In this document: positions 25,945-36,838 of the stretch, in pieces | Layout: each line of letters starts with the position of its first letter | How positions within the stretch are numbered: position 1 is the first letter of the stretch | Assembly: GCA_022836615.1 (NCBI GenBank) | Contig: MU405211.1 | Location: forward strand, 248,001 to 312,000 | Source of the DNA: Annulohypoxylon bovei var. microspora | Taxonomy: Eukaryota; Ascomycota; Sordariomycetes; Xylariales; Hypoxylaceae | Reading direction: 5' to 3' | DNA: 64,000 nucleotides | Position numbers and translations under genes: made by a program | Notes under the pieces: model-generated | The model's database searches: none | What the model saw: the letters and a program-made list of their open reading frames with translations, nothing else | What the model was told of the DNA's origin: nothing

Positions 25945-28714
25945 ATGGACCATAAAGAAATCTCCCTGGATGCTGTTAATTCGCAGCTCGACGAGTATGC
26001 CCGCGCGAATGGCCTATCAGTCGATTCTCAGGGAGACGTTTCTCCCCTGTTTGATCATGTCCAAGGTACCCAGTTACTGTCTGATGAACAAACCGACGAT
26101 ACCAGTCTTCCTCAATTACATATTCCTTATCTTGTTCCTCGAAATGAGCAGCTCACCATATCCAAGGAGTGTCTCGAGTTGTTGAGCAGCGTTACTTCAC
26201 TAGGACGCGACAACGAACAAGAGTTTAATCTTCCTGCCTCGAGGAACTTTACAAGATTGAAACTGGAGCTGCCCTTACTTCGAAGCGACCCCGAACACGA
26301 CTGTCGGGAACTAGCTCGATGTGTCAAAGAACAGAGGGGAGCTGATATAGACCTAACAAGTGTTCCATCGGAGCCTCTAGACACTTCAAATGACGAGAGT
26401 CTTGACTTCCCGGATACAGCTTATCAATACAAGCAGAAGTTACGTACGGAAATCCAGGACGAGAAGCTAGATATCCCAAGAAAAGTATTGTGCTATTTCG
26501 CCTCTACCTTGAAGGACGAGTGGACACGTGATAAACAACACGAGTTAGAAGATACACTATTACATCGGAAGGCAGGTCTTTCACAAGTATGCATTTATCT
26601 ATTTGGTGTACTAACTCAGTTAACTTGGTTAGCGCCTCCAAGATTTGACAATTACGCCTCCTCTTAGCCCCTGTGATTATCACGAAGACTTCTTTATCCC
26701 TGACGAGCAGGCTTGCCAAATCCCTATTTCATCAGATCCTAGTACTCTACTCGAGGGCGATATAGACAGAGCTGAAGCGGATCTACTGCAGCAAGATGAG
26801 TGTCTCGACACTCCAACACCCCTAGATCTGGAGTCTCCACCCACGTCCTCTTCAGGGGACTTGCCATTACTAGAGCCAAAACGGTCAAATATCAGCTTAT
26901 TAAAGGTCGAGGGACCTTTAACCCCATTAAACTCTTTGCCGTCATCCTCGGAGTTAGCGATAGATATGTCAGATTTTACGAAAGGCGTGGATATCGATCA
27001 AGTCTTGGAAGAGCAACAATCAGGCCAAATCGATGAAACGACTGTCAGGATTCCTGATAAAATATTCAGTGACGATACTCTAGCTTTGTTAGAGGATAAG
27101 GCAGCAGAGGCAAAGAGAAATATTGAGCAGGAGCAACTACAAAGTGCAGATGCGATCGCCCGAATAGAAATCCCCACAATGGACTTCTCGATTCCTGTTC
27201 CAGATTGGCAAAAAGTAACGTCAGATGCTGCGTCACAACTAGCGTGTATAGAGAAAACGTATGGACTCTTCAAAATATTGCCATGGCCAAAGAACTTCCA
27301 GGCAGAAAGAGAGCTCCGCTGGTCCCCGTTCCCATCTAGAATGGGCCATATCTCTCTAAACGAATTGATCGATGGAGATGATAATGCCGGAAACCTTTTT
27401 GATTGCCCTGGTGTCAACGAAGTAAAAACAAGCGCGGATTATGTTTGGAAGAAGCCGGGACTAGCAATTCTTCGAGAGCTCGAAGAAGAGTCAGAACAGT
27501 CAGAGCCGCCCTGGGAGAATGGCGACGACATAAACATAGAGTCTCTTGTGAGGAAAAGGAGACTTGAATCCACTAATTTGGACCTAGAACATGACAACTC
27601 GTCGGGTTCAGCTTCGCCAGTTAGCCTAATTCACATTCCTGAGAACCCAACATCAATATCATCCCAGCTCCCCAATCTCCTTCTCAGCTACAATGATTCA
27701 TCCGCTACATCGACGCTGGTCTCCAACCACATTAACTTCCATACCTCAAAGCGGCAAAAGAATACTAGGAGTTCTTTCTTCCCAAGTTTTACCAAATCAG
27801 TAGCACAAGTTGAGGAAAAGAAAAATTCGGAAGTTGCAGCCGCTATCAAACTAGAGGCAAAGAACACATCACAGCCCAATCCAAAGCCTAAGCCAGAAGT
27901 TCCCACTCCCTGCCCAAAATATCAACCAGCATCCGTTCCAACAAAAATCATCAAGACCCTGACTCTCGAGCGTGGGGTGTTCTCAAGGCTTGAGAAATTT
28001 TATCCGAATGCTGAAATAATTGAACGAGACTTCGACCGATGGAATACCCTAACATGGGACCGCAACTCAGTATCTCGCTCGCCAATTGTGTCACCTCTCG
28101 CGGCTGAAGCGGATATAATCGTTTCGCCCACTACCGGAATTGTTGTTACGACGCTGCTCAAAGCCATACAGAAACCGGCACCGGGTCATAAGAGTCTTGC
28201 GGCGATCCGCGAACGCATTCGCAGCATTGCGCTTCGGTACGAACGCCTCATCGTGCTCGTGTCAGAGGGAAACAGCATCGACGAGACAGCACGGGATCTC
28301 GTACCTTCTGAATGTGCCGCTTATGCCGAGTTTTCTGGCTTCGTAGTTGGGCAAGACACGAATGCACATGTGTATTATGTCGGGGGCGGCAATTATACGC
28401 TCACGAAGTGGCTGGTCTCCTTCTTGACCCGTTATGCGCCGGAAGCGGATAGGGTAAAAGATGTTCTTATCCAGGAGGAGACGCTATGGGAGCTGTTCCT
28501 ACGGCGAGCTGGGCTGAACGCGTATGCTGCGCAGGCTATACTCGGGCAGTTGAAAGCCCCAGATAACATACCCGAGGAGGAGGGCGGTAATTACGGGTTA
28601 CCAAAGTTTATTAGAATGGCGCCGGTGGAAAGAGTAGAGATGTTTCGGGGAGTAATGGGTGGGGAGAGGGTATTGCGTCGAGTCAACGAGGTTCTGGAGA
28701 CGCGATGGAGTTGA
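25945..28714 (+). CDS. probable Zip2/SHOC1-like meiotic XPF-fold protein
   Basis: Two exons, 25945-26586 and 26633-28714, are joined in phase 0 across a 46-bp intron (donor GTATGC, branch CTAAC, acceptor GTTAG), giving about 907 aa. The long N-terminal part is acidic and poorly recognisable. From about residue 655 a domain resembles the XPF/ERCC4 nuclease fold (TLERGVFSRLE, then ADIIVSPTTGIVVTTLLK, then RYERLIVLVSEG). It ends in a helix-hairpin-helix-like tail (PKFIRMAPVERVEMFRG). The position where active XPF enzymes carry the GDxnERK motif reads ADIIVSPTTGIVV, so catalysis is unlikely. An inactive XPF domain with HhH at the C-terminus of a long divergent protein is the layout of Zip2/SHOC1, which works with Spo16 and Zip4 in crossover formation at meiosis. 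The assignment is from layout only; another inactive XPF relative is the alternative. Confidence 0.6.
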
Positions 28715-28967
28715 TTAGAAAGCGCTAAACCCGAGCTGGTTATGTTGTTGCCTGTGCTACAAATCTATTGAGCTGATGTAACGTTTGTGCGATTACCTGT
28801 AGGTATGGAAATCTGGCTGATGATTAGGAGATGCTATGTTAGCTCTTTTGCTTAGCTTTGGCTTGTTGTCTGTTGCTTTAGATAGCTCTGTGGATTAATA
28901 GAAGTGTCCAACAAAAACTTTAACCAGAGCAGACGTGTAAAGTGGTTGGCAGAACATTGAATAAATA

Positions 28968-30389
28968 TCATTGTTCAATCTCATTCGGTTCCTGTCTTGG
29001 TGGCTCACCGTCCTCCTCGTTTTCTCCGTCGTTCGATATACTCCATATCCTCAGACTACTCTCCTTGTTCCGTCTACGCATCCAGGATGCCTCGGACCTC
29101 GAACTATCGGTATCGGTATCGGTATCGCTGCTGCTACTTTGCGACAGCGCTCCACCACCCCTTTCGTCGTCATCGGGGAACTCCCAAGACCCGGAACAAG
29201 TAGCTATCACAGCGCCGCTCTGATGCACACACGCACTCCCCACCGTCGACCGCCCCGCCGCCTCCCACCCCCAAGCCGGATCATGCGCGCCCTCGTGACT
29301 CCCCACACCCTCCCACACCCTCACCATGCCTTCCGTCGTCCCGGACCACACCTCGAACCCGCCGCTCCCCTCGCGCCCTGGGAACGCGTCGGCCGTCATG
29401 CGCTGGTTGTCCAGCGCCTCGCGGCCCGCCAGCCACCCCAGCAGCTTGCCCGCCACGCGCACGTCGTACACGAGGACGCCCGTGGATCTGCGCTCGGACA
29501 CGAGCAGGTAGCGGCCGCAGGGGCTCCAGAGGGTCTGCGTGACGCCGTCGCCGCCGACCCGTGCGTCCTCTGTGCCGGCGCTGGCGACGCTCCACGTCGC
29601 GGCGCACGACCCGTCGGCGCCCGCGAAGTCGTACAGCCCCACCCACCGCGTCCAGGTGCCGGCCGCGACCAGGCTCGCGTTGGAGGCGTCCGGGGGCTGC
29701 ACGGCGAGGCTCGACACGGCGCCGCGCATGCCGACGCCGTTGCCCTTGGACAGGTGCCGGTCCGAGGGGATCGTCTTGACGCGCAGGACGGGCTCGGCGC
29801 CGCTGCGGCCGAGGTCGAACTTCGCGAGCAGGTTCCGCGTCCCCGCGATGAAGTGCGTGCCGGGCGAGGGCCACACGAGGGACGTGGCGGTGAGGAAGGT
29901 CTCCGAGCGGGTCTTGGTCAGGGGGTAGGATGCGGACGGTGTAGGGGAGGAGGGCGACGGGGACAGGTAGAAGAGCTGGATGGGGTGGTCGCGCGCGGAG
30001 ACTAGCAGCTGCTGGGTCCAGGGCGAGGATAGCTGGAAGTAGGGCGCGCCGGAGAGGACGGCGCTGGGTTCCGGGAGCTGGATCGTCGCTTGGGGCGTTA
30101 GTGGCAGGGGCCGATTGGCGGTGGGGGAGAGGAGGTCTTCCGGCACGATGTACCCCGAGATTAGGTTGGAGGAGGAGGATGTTAGGATGGTGGTGCCGTC
30201 TGCTGTCCACTGGGCGGATTCGAAGTAACCACGAAGACCATCGTTTCTTTCGCCAGAGGGTGACGGTGACGATGATGGTGACGGTGAGACAGAGCCATTA
30301 TGTAGAGTTATATCTCCAGTTGAAGCTACAAGTTCCACCTGCGGATGCACCCCTTCTTGATCCATCCCAAAGACTTTCTGTTCACTCAA
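28968..30389 (-). CDS. WD-repeat protein, WRAP53/Swt21-like
   Basis: This single-exon gene of 473 aa is strongly GC-rich through its middle. Degenerate WD units can be followed: ESAQWTADGTTILTSSSSN, LLVSARDHPIQLFYLS, FIAGTRNLLAKFDL, AVSSLAVQP with AAGTWTRWVGLYDF, TLWSPCGRYLLVSERRS with VLVYDVR, and FEVWSGTTEGMVRVWEG. Both their order and LAGREALDNQRMTAD match the TCAB1/WRAP53 and yeast Swt21 group, nuclear proteins linked to scaRNA, telomerase or splicing factors. An acidic Ser/Asp repeat (SSSSDTDTDTDSS) is inserted before the last blade. The gene converges on the Zip2-like gene with only 253 bp between stops. Confidence 0.75.
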   Translation of the reverse strand: MSEQKVFGMDQEGVHPQVELVASTGDITLHNGSVSPSPSSSPSPSGERNDGLRGYFESAQWTADGTTILTSSSSNLISGYIVPEDLLSPTANRPLPLTPQATIQLPEPSAVLSGAPYFQLSSPWTQQLLVSARDHPIQLFYLSPSPSSPTPSASYPLTKTRSETFLTATSLVWPSPGTHFIAGTRNLLAKFDLGRSGAEPVLRVKTIPSDRHLSKGNGVGMRGAVSSLAVQPPDASNASLVAAGTWTRWVGLYDFAGADGSCAATWSVASAGTEDARVGGDGVTQTLWSPCGRYLLVSERRSTGVLVYDVRVAGKLLGWLAGREALDNQRMTADAFPGREGSGGFEVWSGTTEGMVRVWEGVGSHEGAHDPAWGWEAAGRSTVGSACVHQSGAVIATCSGSWEFPDDDERGGGALSQSSSSDTDTDTDSSRSEASWMRRRNKESSLRIWSISNDGENEEDGEPPRQEPNEIEQ

Positions 30390-31278
30390 GAGTTTTCATT
30401 TCTACGATATTATGAATATTTTCATAGCATCTTGAAAAAGGTTGAGATGATAAAATGCAGTGAAAATGCCATGTGAAATTAGATATCAAATCGAACAGAG
30501 CTAACTGTCTTAGGTAATAAACCTTAGGATGGGCATTGAAATTCATGAGATCGCAATGTTTCTACGGAAATGGAGAACCTGATCTGTCCGCTGAAACATA
30601 GTGGGTCTTCTTGGAAGAGTACAAGAAATAAATGCCAATACTTGTGTCAATTGTTAATGAAATGCTCTCAGACTTGTTCCTTCTCGGCAAATATATTATT
30701 GAGGTATACTTGCCATAAGCTAGAGCACTATCAAGCTCAAAGTGCAGGGGCATTGTGATGGGGGTTCATAAATGTACAGTCGCACGCGGCAGCTGCGTGC
30801 CACAGTTTAACCCCCCGGACCCTGAAGCGCTGATGGGTCCGTCTAGCGTGATTTGCCTATCATGACTTGTTCCTGAGCTGCTGACTGCTGACTTCTAGGT
30901 TTGGGCGTACCTAAATCGAAACCATCTTCCTTCAACGTCTTTCAACGACGCTCGACTCAGCTTATCGCCAAAACAGCATCGCAACATCGCGTATAGGGTC
31001 TCGTCCTAATCGCCATGCTCCGGTAGCAAAGAAGGGATATCTACTTCTGGGCGTGACGCGCGCATTCCGTCTTCATTTCATTCTATTCAGATCGCCTTCG
31101 GGATCGACCGTCCACCTACCTGGTCAGCTCTGGTTGGCCCATTCTCAACAATCCCGCATTGGCATCACGTTTTTCTGCAATACTTTGGGAGGGAGGCCTC
31201 TTCTCAACTGTTTAATATATCCGATTTCTTACTATCTATCCATCTGAAAGAGAAGGTGTTGCAAAGACGACAGACATC
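30390..31278. promoter_or_regulatory. divergent intergenic region
   Basis: This ~0.9 kb lies between the divergent WD-repeat and PQ-loop genes. It contains a short palindrome (GCACGCGGCAGCTGCGTGC near 30782) and pyrimidine-rich leader sequence toward 31270. No coding frame is supported. Confidence 0.45.
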
Positions 31279-32424
31279 ATGAATAGTTGGAGTGTATATG
31301 TCGCCGACCGTTGTGACTCGCTCCGCGAGGGCGGGTTCACCAACTTCTTTATCTCTATGTCAGTAGATAATCTATTGTCTTTACCTGCAACGGTCACGGC
31401 AACCCCAGTAATGCTAATTGCTGTCTATATCTAGTCTAATCGTCATCGGTATCATGCTATCCTACGTAACACAGCACTATCGGATCATTTCTCGTGGTTC
31501 CTCTGAAGGCATTTCTCCGTACTTCGTCCTACTCGGTGTCACATCAGCGAACGCCCAGTTCGGAAATATCCTTACGCTACCCCAGTCACGAGCCGATGTC
31601 GCCTGCTGCAAGGAAGTTAGTCCTTTCGAATGTACTGCCGGGTTACTTGGGATTGCACAGATTGGAACCCAGTGGATCTGTTTCGCCGTTATGTTCGTCG
31701 CCACCTATAATGACACTTGTGTATGGGCATATTGCTAATTAAATATAGCCTGGTTCTATTCTTGGTCTTCTTCCGTAGGGATGAAGTTGACGACGAGTAC
31801 GAACGTGATCCCGGTCAACCCACCTGGAGGACAGCAATTACCGTGGCCGCTGTATGTTTAGTCCATGGCCTCTTCGTCGTCATAATATCGGCTTCATTTG
31901 CACTAGGTGCCCCTGGATACCTAGGAGCGTGGGCAAATTTCTTGGGGATCATGTCTGCCGTGCTCGCCGCCATTCAATACATTCCTCAGATCTGGACTAC
32001 GTACCACATCAAACATGCCGGTAGTCTGAGCATTCTAATGATGTGTATACAAACCCCCGGTGGTCTACTCTTCGCTGCTAGTCTGGCGGCACGTCTTGGC
32101 TGGGCGGGTTGGAGTTCATGGGGAGTATACGTTTTGACTGCTATCATGCAGGGTATTTTGTTGATGATGGCCATCTCGTTCGAATGGCCGTCACAGGAGG
32201 AACGAAGCCATCATTCTACTCCGCAACCACAACGACCGGCTTACAACCGACGGACTACACCTAGGGTCCTACCTTCTCCGGGTCCATATTCGGCTCACCT
32301 ACAGGCCTACGCCGAAACGCAAGAAGAAATTGAACGTGCTCTCGATCGTGAAAGTGTCCAAGGCTTAGGGGAGAACCAACCTCTTCTAGCACCAGGGGGA
32401 TTGGGCAGTTCAGGTGTTCGGTAG
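31279..32424 (+). CDS. PQ-loop repeat membrane protein
   Basis: Three exons are inferred: 31279-31358, 31435-31692 and 31749-32424. Introns are 76 bp (donor GTCAGT, acceptor TCTAG, phase 2) and 56 bp (donor GTTCGT, acceptor TATAG, phase 2), and the product is 337 aa. Two PQ-loop-type segments are visible, SYVTQHYRIISRGSSEGIS and QYIPQIWTTYHIKHAGSLS, each beginning a helix pair, with further hydrophobic helices between and after. The C-terminal ~75 residues are hydrophilic and probably cytosolic. PQ-loop proteins are small vacuolar or endomembrane transporters (cystinosin, Ypq and SWEET relatives). The substrate is unknown. The second donor is weak, but it is the only one that keeps the frame and restores a continuous membrane helix. 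Confidence 0.83.
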
Positions 32425-33219
32425 TGGATCATCTATAAAGAGCAAGGTCGGCTCTACTCTCGTTTCCCCATTAGGTCTCTATCTCTTGACCACAAGAATG
32501 TCCGTATATGGTCTGCTTTGCAACCTATCTAGATTTAAGAAGTGTTGTACAAAGAAAGAAAATGACTTCTAGACAAGCAGACGGAATGGGTTCACTACCT
32601 AGTGCAAGTTGATAGTTGATAGATCTAACTTTTATATAGGAATTAAATTGATTGGGAGAACTTGCTCTGTTGAGTTTACATGAAAAGTGAAGCGTGGTAG
32701 AGTATAACTTTAGTGCGCCAAGTACTACGTACTAGGTATGGATAAGGCACGATGGTTCAGGATGATTCATTTCTCGTAACATTGAATGTTTTAGTGTTTA
32801 GGTGCTAAAACCTTACCTAACTAAGGTAAGGTTTAATACTAGGTAGCTATCTGCAACATCCATGGATACGCGCTTGGAATAGTCACGCCGTCGCTCCCAC
32901 TTAGAAAGTAAGGTGCCTTGCTCCTGCAGCGGGACCAACCAATAGTGCGCATGTTTGCGCTACGAATCTGATTGGTCAGAGCTCATATCTCTTGCTGATG
33001 GGGTTTTGAGTCAAGGTCAATGTGTCATGAATCAATCGCATTCTTCTCCTAAAGACCTTGGTTCATTCGGCTCTTTTCTTTTGTATTGTGTCATCCAATA
33101 GACAGACCGCTAAAGTTTTTTTTATTCCTTTAGGAATATTAGATAGTATTCATTTCTACTTATCACGCATTTGACCCATCTTCCAACACAGCTTCAAGCG
33201 GAGTTCCGTTATCGCTACA
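32425..33219. other. intergenic
   Basis: This holds the 3' flank of the PQ-loop gene and the promoter of the R3H gene. A 10-bp-stem inverted repeat (AAACCTTACC-like) occurs near 32810-32833, with TAGGTA-type motifs nearby. No gene is recognised. Confidence 0.45.
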
Positions 33220-34420
33220 ATGGCAATCTACAGTGCTGTCCCGCCGCCTCCGGAACTTGCGGCCACCACGACCGATTCGAATCAACAGCAACAGGAATCA
33301 CATCAATCATCAAATTCGAACGCGCCGTCTACAAATCCACCGTTGGGTGTTGACATCGAATCATGGACGACATCTGCACTCGAGTCGCTCAGCATATCAC
33401 CAATCGCCCGCGGTACTGGTACCCCGCTATCAATCCCATTAGATGAGGAATCCAAGAAGGCATCCATCACCATCCAAGATCCTCGTTCCAAGTCTACTGC
33501 GATTACACCACCGCCACGCCCACTGTCTCGTCGCGATAGTCAGAAAAGACGAGAGGCAGTACTCAAGGGTAAGGAGGGTAGCCGACAGCGACGACGCTGG
33601 GAAAATGGTACGTACTTTCATCTATCAGCTACAATTATTCATCATACTCTATCTATGTATTCCCAATAAACAGCATAATGGCGTGACTAATGTGATATGC
33701 CCTTCTACAGACCGTTTGATTCACGTGCCAAATGCACAGCCTCCGGAGCCTTTCGATTGGGAGCCCCGTCCTCTATATCCCGTGAACCACATCCCTTATC
33801 AAATCGCAGTCGCCTGGGACAAACGAGTTCGCGCCGAGGTCGAAGCGAAGAAAGCTGTAGCGGCCCGTCGTAAGCAGATGCAGACCCGAACACTAGGCGA
33901 TGAGCATGTTACCGGCCGAGTCCCTCGTGAACTATTCCAGCGCGCCAAGAAGACTCCTGCTGTGAAAACCTGGGTCCGTTCGCTTGAGGAACCCGTCCGA
34001 CAATATTTGGTCGACCAGGAACTTGTAAAGGAGCCTGTGTCCCCGAACAGCGAAGATGATACAGAAGACGAGGAGATTGTGTTCGTTGGACGGGATGGCA
34101 GCATGCGAGAGGGGTGGAAGAAGGCTAAACGAGAAACCCAAGGCAAGACCGAGGATGAGGGGATGATCTTTGATGCCTTAGGGAACGACACCGATAGTGC
34201 ATTCAGGTATGACTCAGAATCACCCCTATTTGATTTCTATATGTACTAACCCGATGGTAGACGGTGGATTACGCATTCGATCTCTGATTATTACGGCTTG
34301 AACTCTCGCTCCATCCTAATGGGCAACCCGAAGCGCAAGGTCGTCTACGTGCAGATGAAGACGGGGCATGAGACGCCAGTGCAGGCAGATCTTCCCAGAC
34401 CTCTGTGGGAGCTATGCTGA
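33220..34420 (+). CDS. R3H-associated N-terminal domain protein
   Basis: Three exons, 33220-33607, 33711-34206 and 34261-34420, have introns in phases 1 and 2 (donors GTACGT and GTATGA; acceptors TACAG and GGTAG) and give 347 aa. The second exon starts inside RRRWENDRLIHVPNAQPPEP and continues through the motif YPVNHIPYQIAVAWD, the signature of the R3H-associated N-terminal domain in fungal proteins. The last exon reads FRRWITHSISDYYGLNSRS, a short R3H-like segment expected to bind single-stranded nucleic acid. An acidic patch (SEDDTEDEE) separates the two. The role is probably in RNA binding, inferred from the family only. Confidence 0.8.
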
Positions 34421-34965
34421 TAGCCTGTCAAGGCTTTGAGGAGTTTATCATTGTCCCTTTCAGGTGTTGTTGGGTTACAGGACAATATCAACGTGTGATA
34501 CGTATGCTTTCTACAAACAGGTATAATCTTGCATAGACAAGGTTCTCTTAACAAATCACCACATTACGATTATTCACAACTCTTCATTGAGACATTTTTA
34601 TCGTGATATATATCAGATAATGTTGCTGTGGAATATGAAGTACCTAGTAGGGTGAACATAAATGCTAACCGAAAACAGCCAGTGTTATTGATCGCCCTTC
34701 CCCGTACAACACTATCAAATGCAATCATACCATTGGAAGATATTATCCATGTCTTTCAACTCCAAAGGATTCAAGAACATGAGTCATCTTCTTGGCCCCC
34801 TTTCGTTGACTGACAGTCCACTCAGCCCCTTCCTCCACTTATCGTATCGTATTTACCCCACCCCTTTTCTACCTGCTCAGGCAACCAATTTAGCTCTCAC
34901 AACTCACCTTCATCAACCATAGCACATAATCAATTTTCATCTCAAACAAATGAGAAAATCTCGAA
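34421..34965. other. intergenic
   Basis: This 545 bp contains the 3' flank of the R3H gene and the pyrimidine-rich promoter/leader of the F-box gene. Nothing else is seen. Confidence 0.45.
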
Positions 34966-35919
34966 ATGTCTCTCTCACAATTACCTTGCGAGACCCTCTC
35001 CCTCATCTTAGAATTCCTCGCAGACGAGGACCTAGCCGCGCTCCTCATCGCCCAGCGAGTATGCAAACGCTTCCGCGCGGCCATAGAGCACATCCTAACG
35101 CACTACTCTCTTAGCACGCACCAAACCGCGTGTCTAGGCCTTGATTCTATAAATCCCGTCTTCTGGCGCCCCTTCGGCGGCATCATATGCACGGTCGCGG
35201 AGCGTCGCGAGGGCCGCTTGGAGAATCGTTGGGGGCAGTTTCGGAACTTGCCCTGGGTGAAGGGCAGCTGCACCGGTAAAGGAGAGGGAGAGGGAGAGAG
35301 GGGGGGGGAGGGAGAGGGAGAGGGAATGGAGAAAGTGGTGCGGAATAAGGACATGCGCGGAAACCCGTATCTAAGACCCGATGCAAGTTGGAGGCGCTTG
35401 AGTATGACGTGGGGCGTGAATCCTGGGATTAGAAGGCTGGATGTTGTGAAGACTCTGACGGTGTACGGGGGCACGAGCATGACTTATAAACAGCTCGAGA
35501 TCCCTCCGCATCCGCCGTCCGATGGGGACGGAGGTGGAGGCGGGGAGGCGGGGGAAGGCGTGCTTACGATGGGTCTGTTCTACGACCTCATGGCTTCCGG
35601 GGAGGGAGGCCTGGGCCGTTCGACCATGGGCTGGCGACTTCTGCCCGGCCGCCGGCTAAGCAGCTACGACGGCTGGCTGGGGCTGAAGGCACGGAGCCAG
35701 TACCCCTCCGGGGACGCGGTCATGAGCCTGTTCGTCGACGACCCGGCCAGCGCCGTGCTGTACGTGACGGGGCACAGGGGATGCACGATGAATTTCATGA
35801 TGTGTAAAAAAGGCAAGGACGAGGACGAAGGCGAGAAGATCTGGGAACCGCACGCGATCGGGGGTATACCGGTCGTGCTGCGCCCGTGGCAGGGCCCTGT
35901 TAATAGGAAGAGGACGTAG
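34966..35919 (+). CDS. F-box protein
   Basis: This is a single-exon gene of 317 aa. The first ~45 residues (LPCETLSLILEFLADEDLAAL then QRVCKRFRAAI) are a clear F-box, which docks to Skp1 in SCF ubiquitin ligases. The rest has no recognised substrate-binding repeat. A purine-rich stretch (about 35279-35330) encodes a run of Gly/Glu (GEGEGERGGEGEGEG), likely a variable linker. The C-terminal half (GLFYDLMASGEGG onward) is folded-looking but unassigned. An ATG with AAAATG-like context at 34966 is the first in frame. Confidence 0.8.
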   Translation: MSLSQLPCETLSLILEFLADEDLAALLIAQRVCKRFRAAIEHILTHYSLSTHQTACLGLDSINPVFWRPFGGIICTVAERREGRLENRWGQFRNLPWVKGSCTGKGEGEGERGGEGEGEGMEKVVRNKDMRGNPYLRPDASWRRLSMTWGVNPGIRRLDVVKTLTVYGGTSMTYKQLEIPPHPPSDGDGGGGGEAGEGVLTMGLFYDLMASGEGGLGRSTMGWRLLPGRRLSSYDGWLGLKARSQYPSGDAVMSLFVDDPASAVLYVTGHRGCTMNFMMCKKGKDEDEGEKIWEPHAIGGIPVVLRPWQGPVNRKRT

Positions 35920-36065
35920 CAATGATGAAGAAGGTGAGGATGTTGAGGATGGGTTGCGTGTTGGTTAAAAAGAGGGGTGAAGGACGCCACAGCAGCGCTG
36001 GCTTCGCGATTTATTGCGATTTCTATCGTTAAAGAGGAATTTTGCGATTTGGAGCAGTTATTGGG

Positions 36066-36838
36066 GTAACCACCCCGGTCCAGGTGAAGAAAACCCGCCA
36101 ACCCGCCAATTCCTCTTTTCGCATGATGACAAACCCCACTTTTAACAGGGGCACGCTGTAAGTTACAAGGCTTACAGCGCTAAAACCCACTGTAGCCGCA
36201 GTAAGCTCCAGCGAGTACCCTTCTATAAAAAATGAGCCAATCAAATTGCGAAGCACTCGCCATGACCATCAACCAATTAGATCTATGCCCTCAATTCCTT
36301 ATTAAGTATGCGACCACACGCTCGATCGGCTTTATACCTTAATAACCCGCCGTACGTAACTAATTAAACTTATAAATCTATATATATATATAGCTCTCAA
36401 TTAGATAAATCGATTAATATAAGTTACATACCTTTCCGATACCTACGTTTTAAGATATCGTACGAATAAGGCTATTAACTTTCTAAGATACGTGCCCGCA
36501 CAACCATTTGAAGCTACAACAACGCAACGAATATTTATTCAATATAAGTAATATTTATATTTATTGATACCCTGAATTGAGGGCTTTCGATTGATTCAAC
36601 TTGGTATATTAAAATCTAAGTGTTGAAAGCTGAAATTGCGGATCTTTGTGAGATATCAAGCTTGAACCGAGTCATAAGAAAGGTGGTCACGTGATATTAT
36701 TTCCTTTCAGGGAGTGAGCTACAGCGCTGTAAGCCCTGTAACTTACAGCGCACCCCTGCTTATAAGTGGGTCTGCAATCATGCGAAAAGAGGAATTGGCG
36801 GGTTGGCGGGTTTTCTTCACCTGGACCGGGGTGGTAAC
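36066..36838. mobile_element. non-autonomous TIR element, ~770 bp
   Basis: The ends are long imperfect inverted repeats of about 115 bp (36066-36181 and 36722-36838). The outer ~55 bp, including CCGGTCCAGGTGAAGAAAAC, is almost identical between arms. The inner part contains a nested hairpin (GCTGTAAGTTACA with GGCTTACAGCGC). The interior is very AT-rich (ATATATATATAG) and non-coding. No clear target-site duplication was found at the edges, so the exact termini and superfamily are uncertain. Arm divergence suggests it is older than the Mutator-like copy at 17.7 kb. Confidence 0.8.

Noticed and set aside
28971..30005. Long plus-strand frame of 344 codons opposite the WD-repeat gene
   Set aside because: It is the antisense shadow of a GC-rich coding sequence; composition is Arg/Pro/Ala-rich without domain, while the minus strand has clear WD units.
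36029..36256. Minus-strand frame of 75 codons
   Set aside because: It lies mostly inside a transposon inverted repeat and has no domain.
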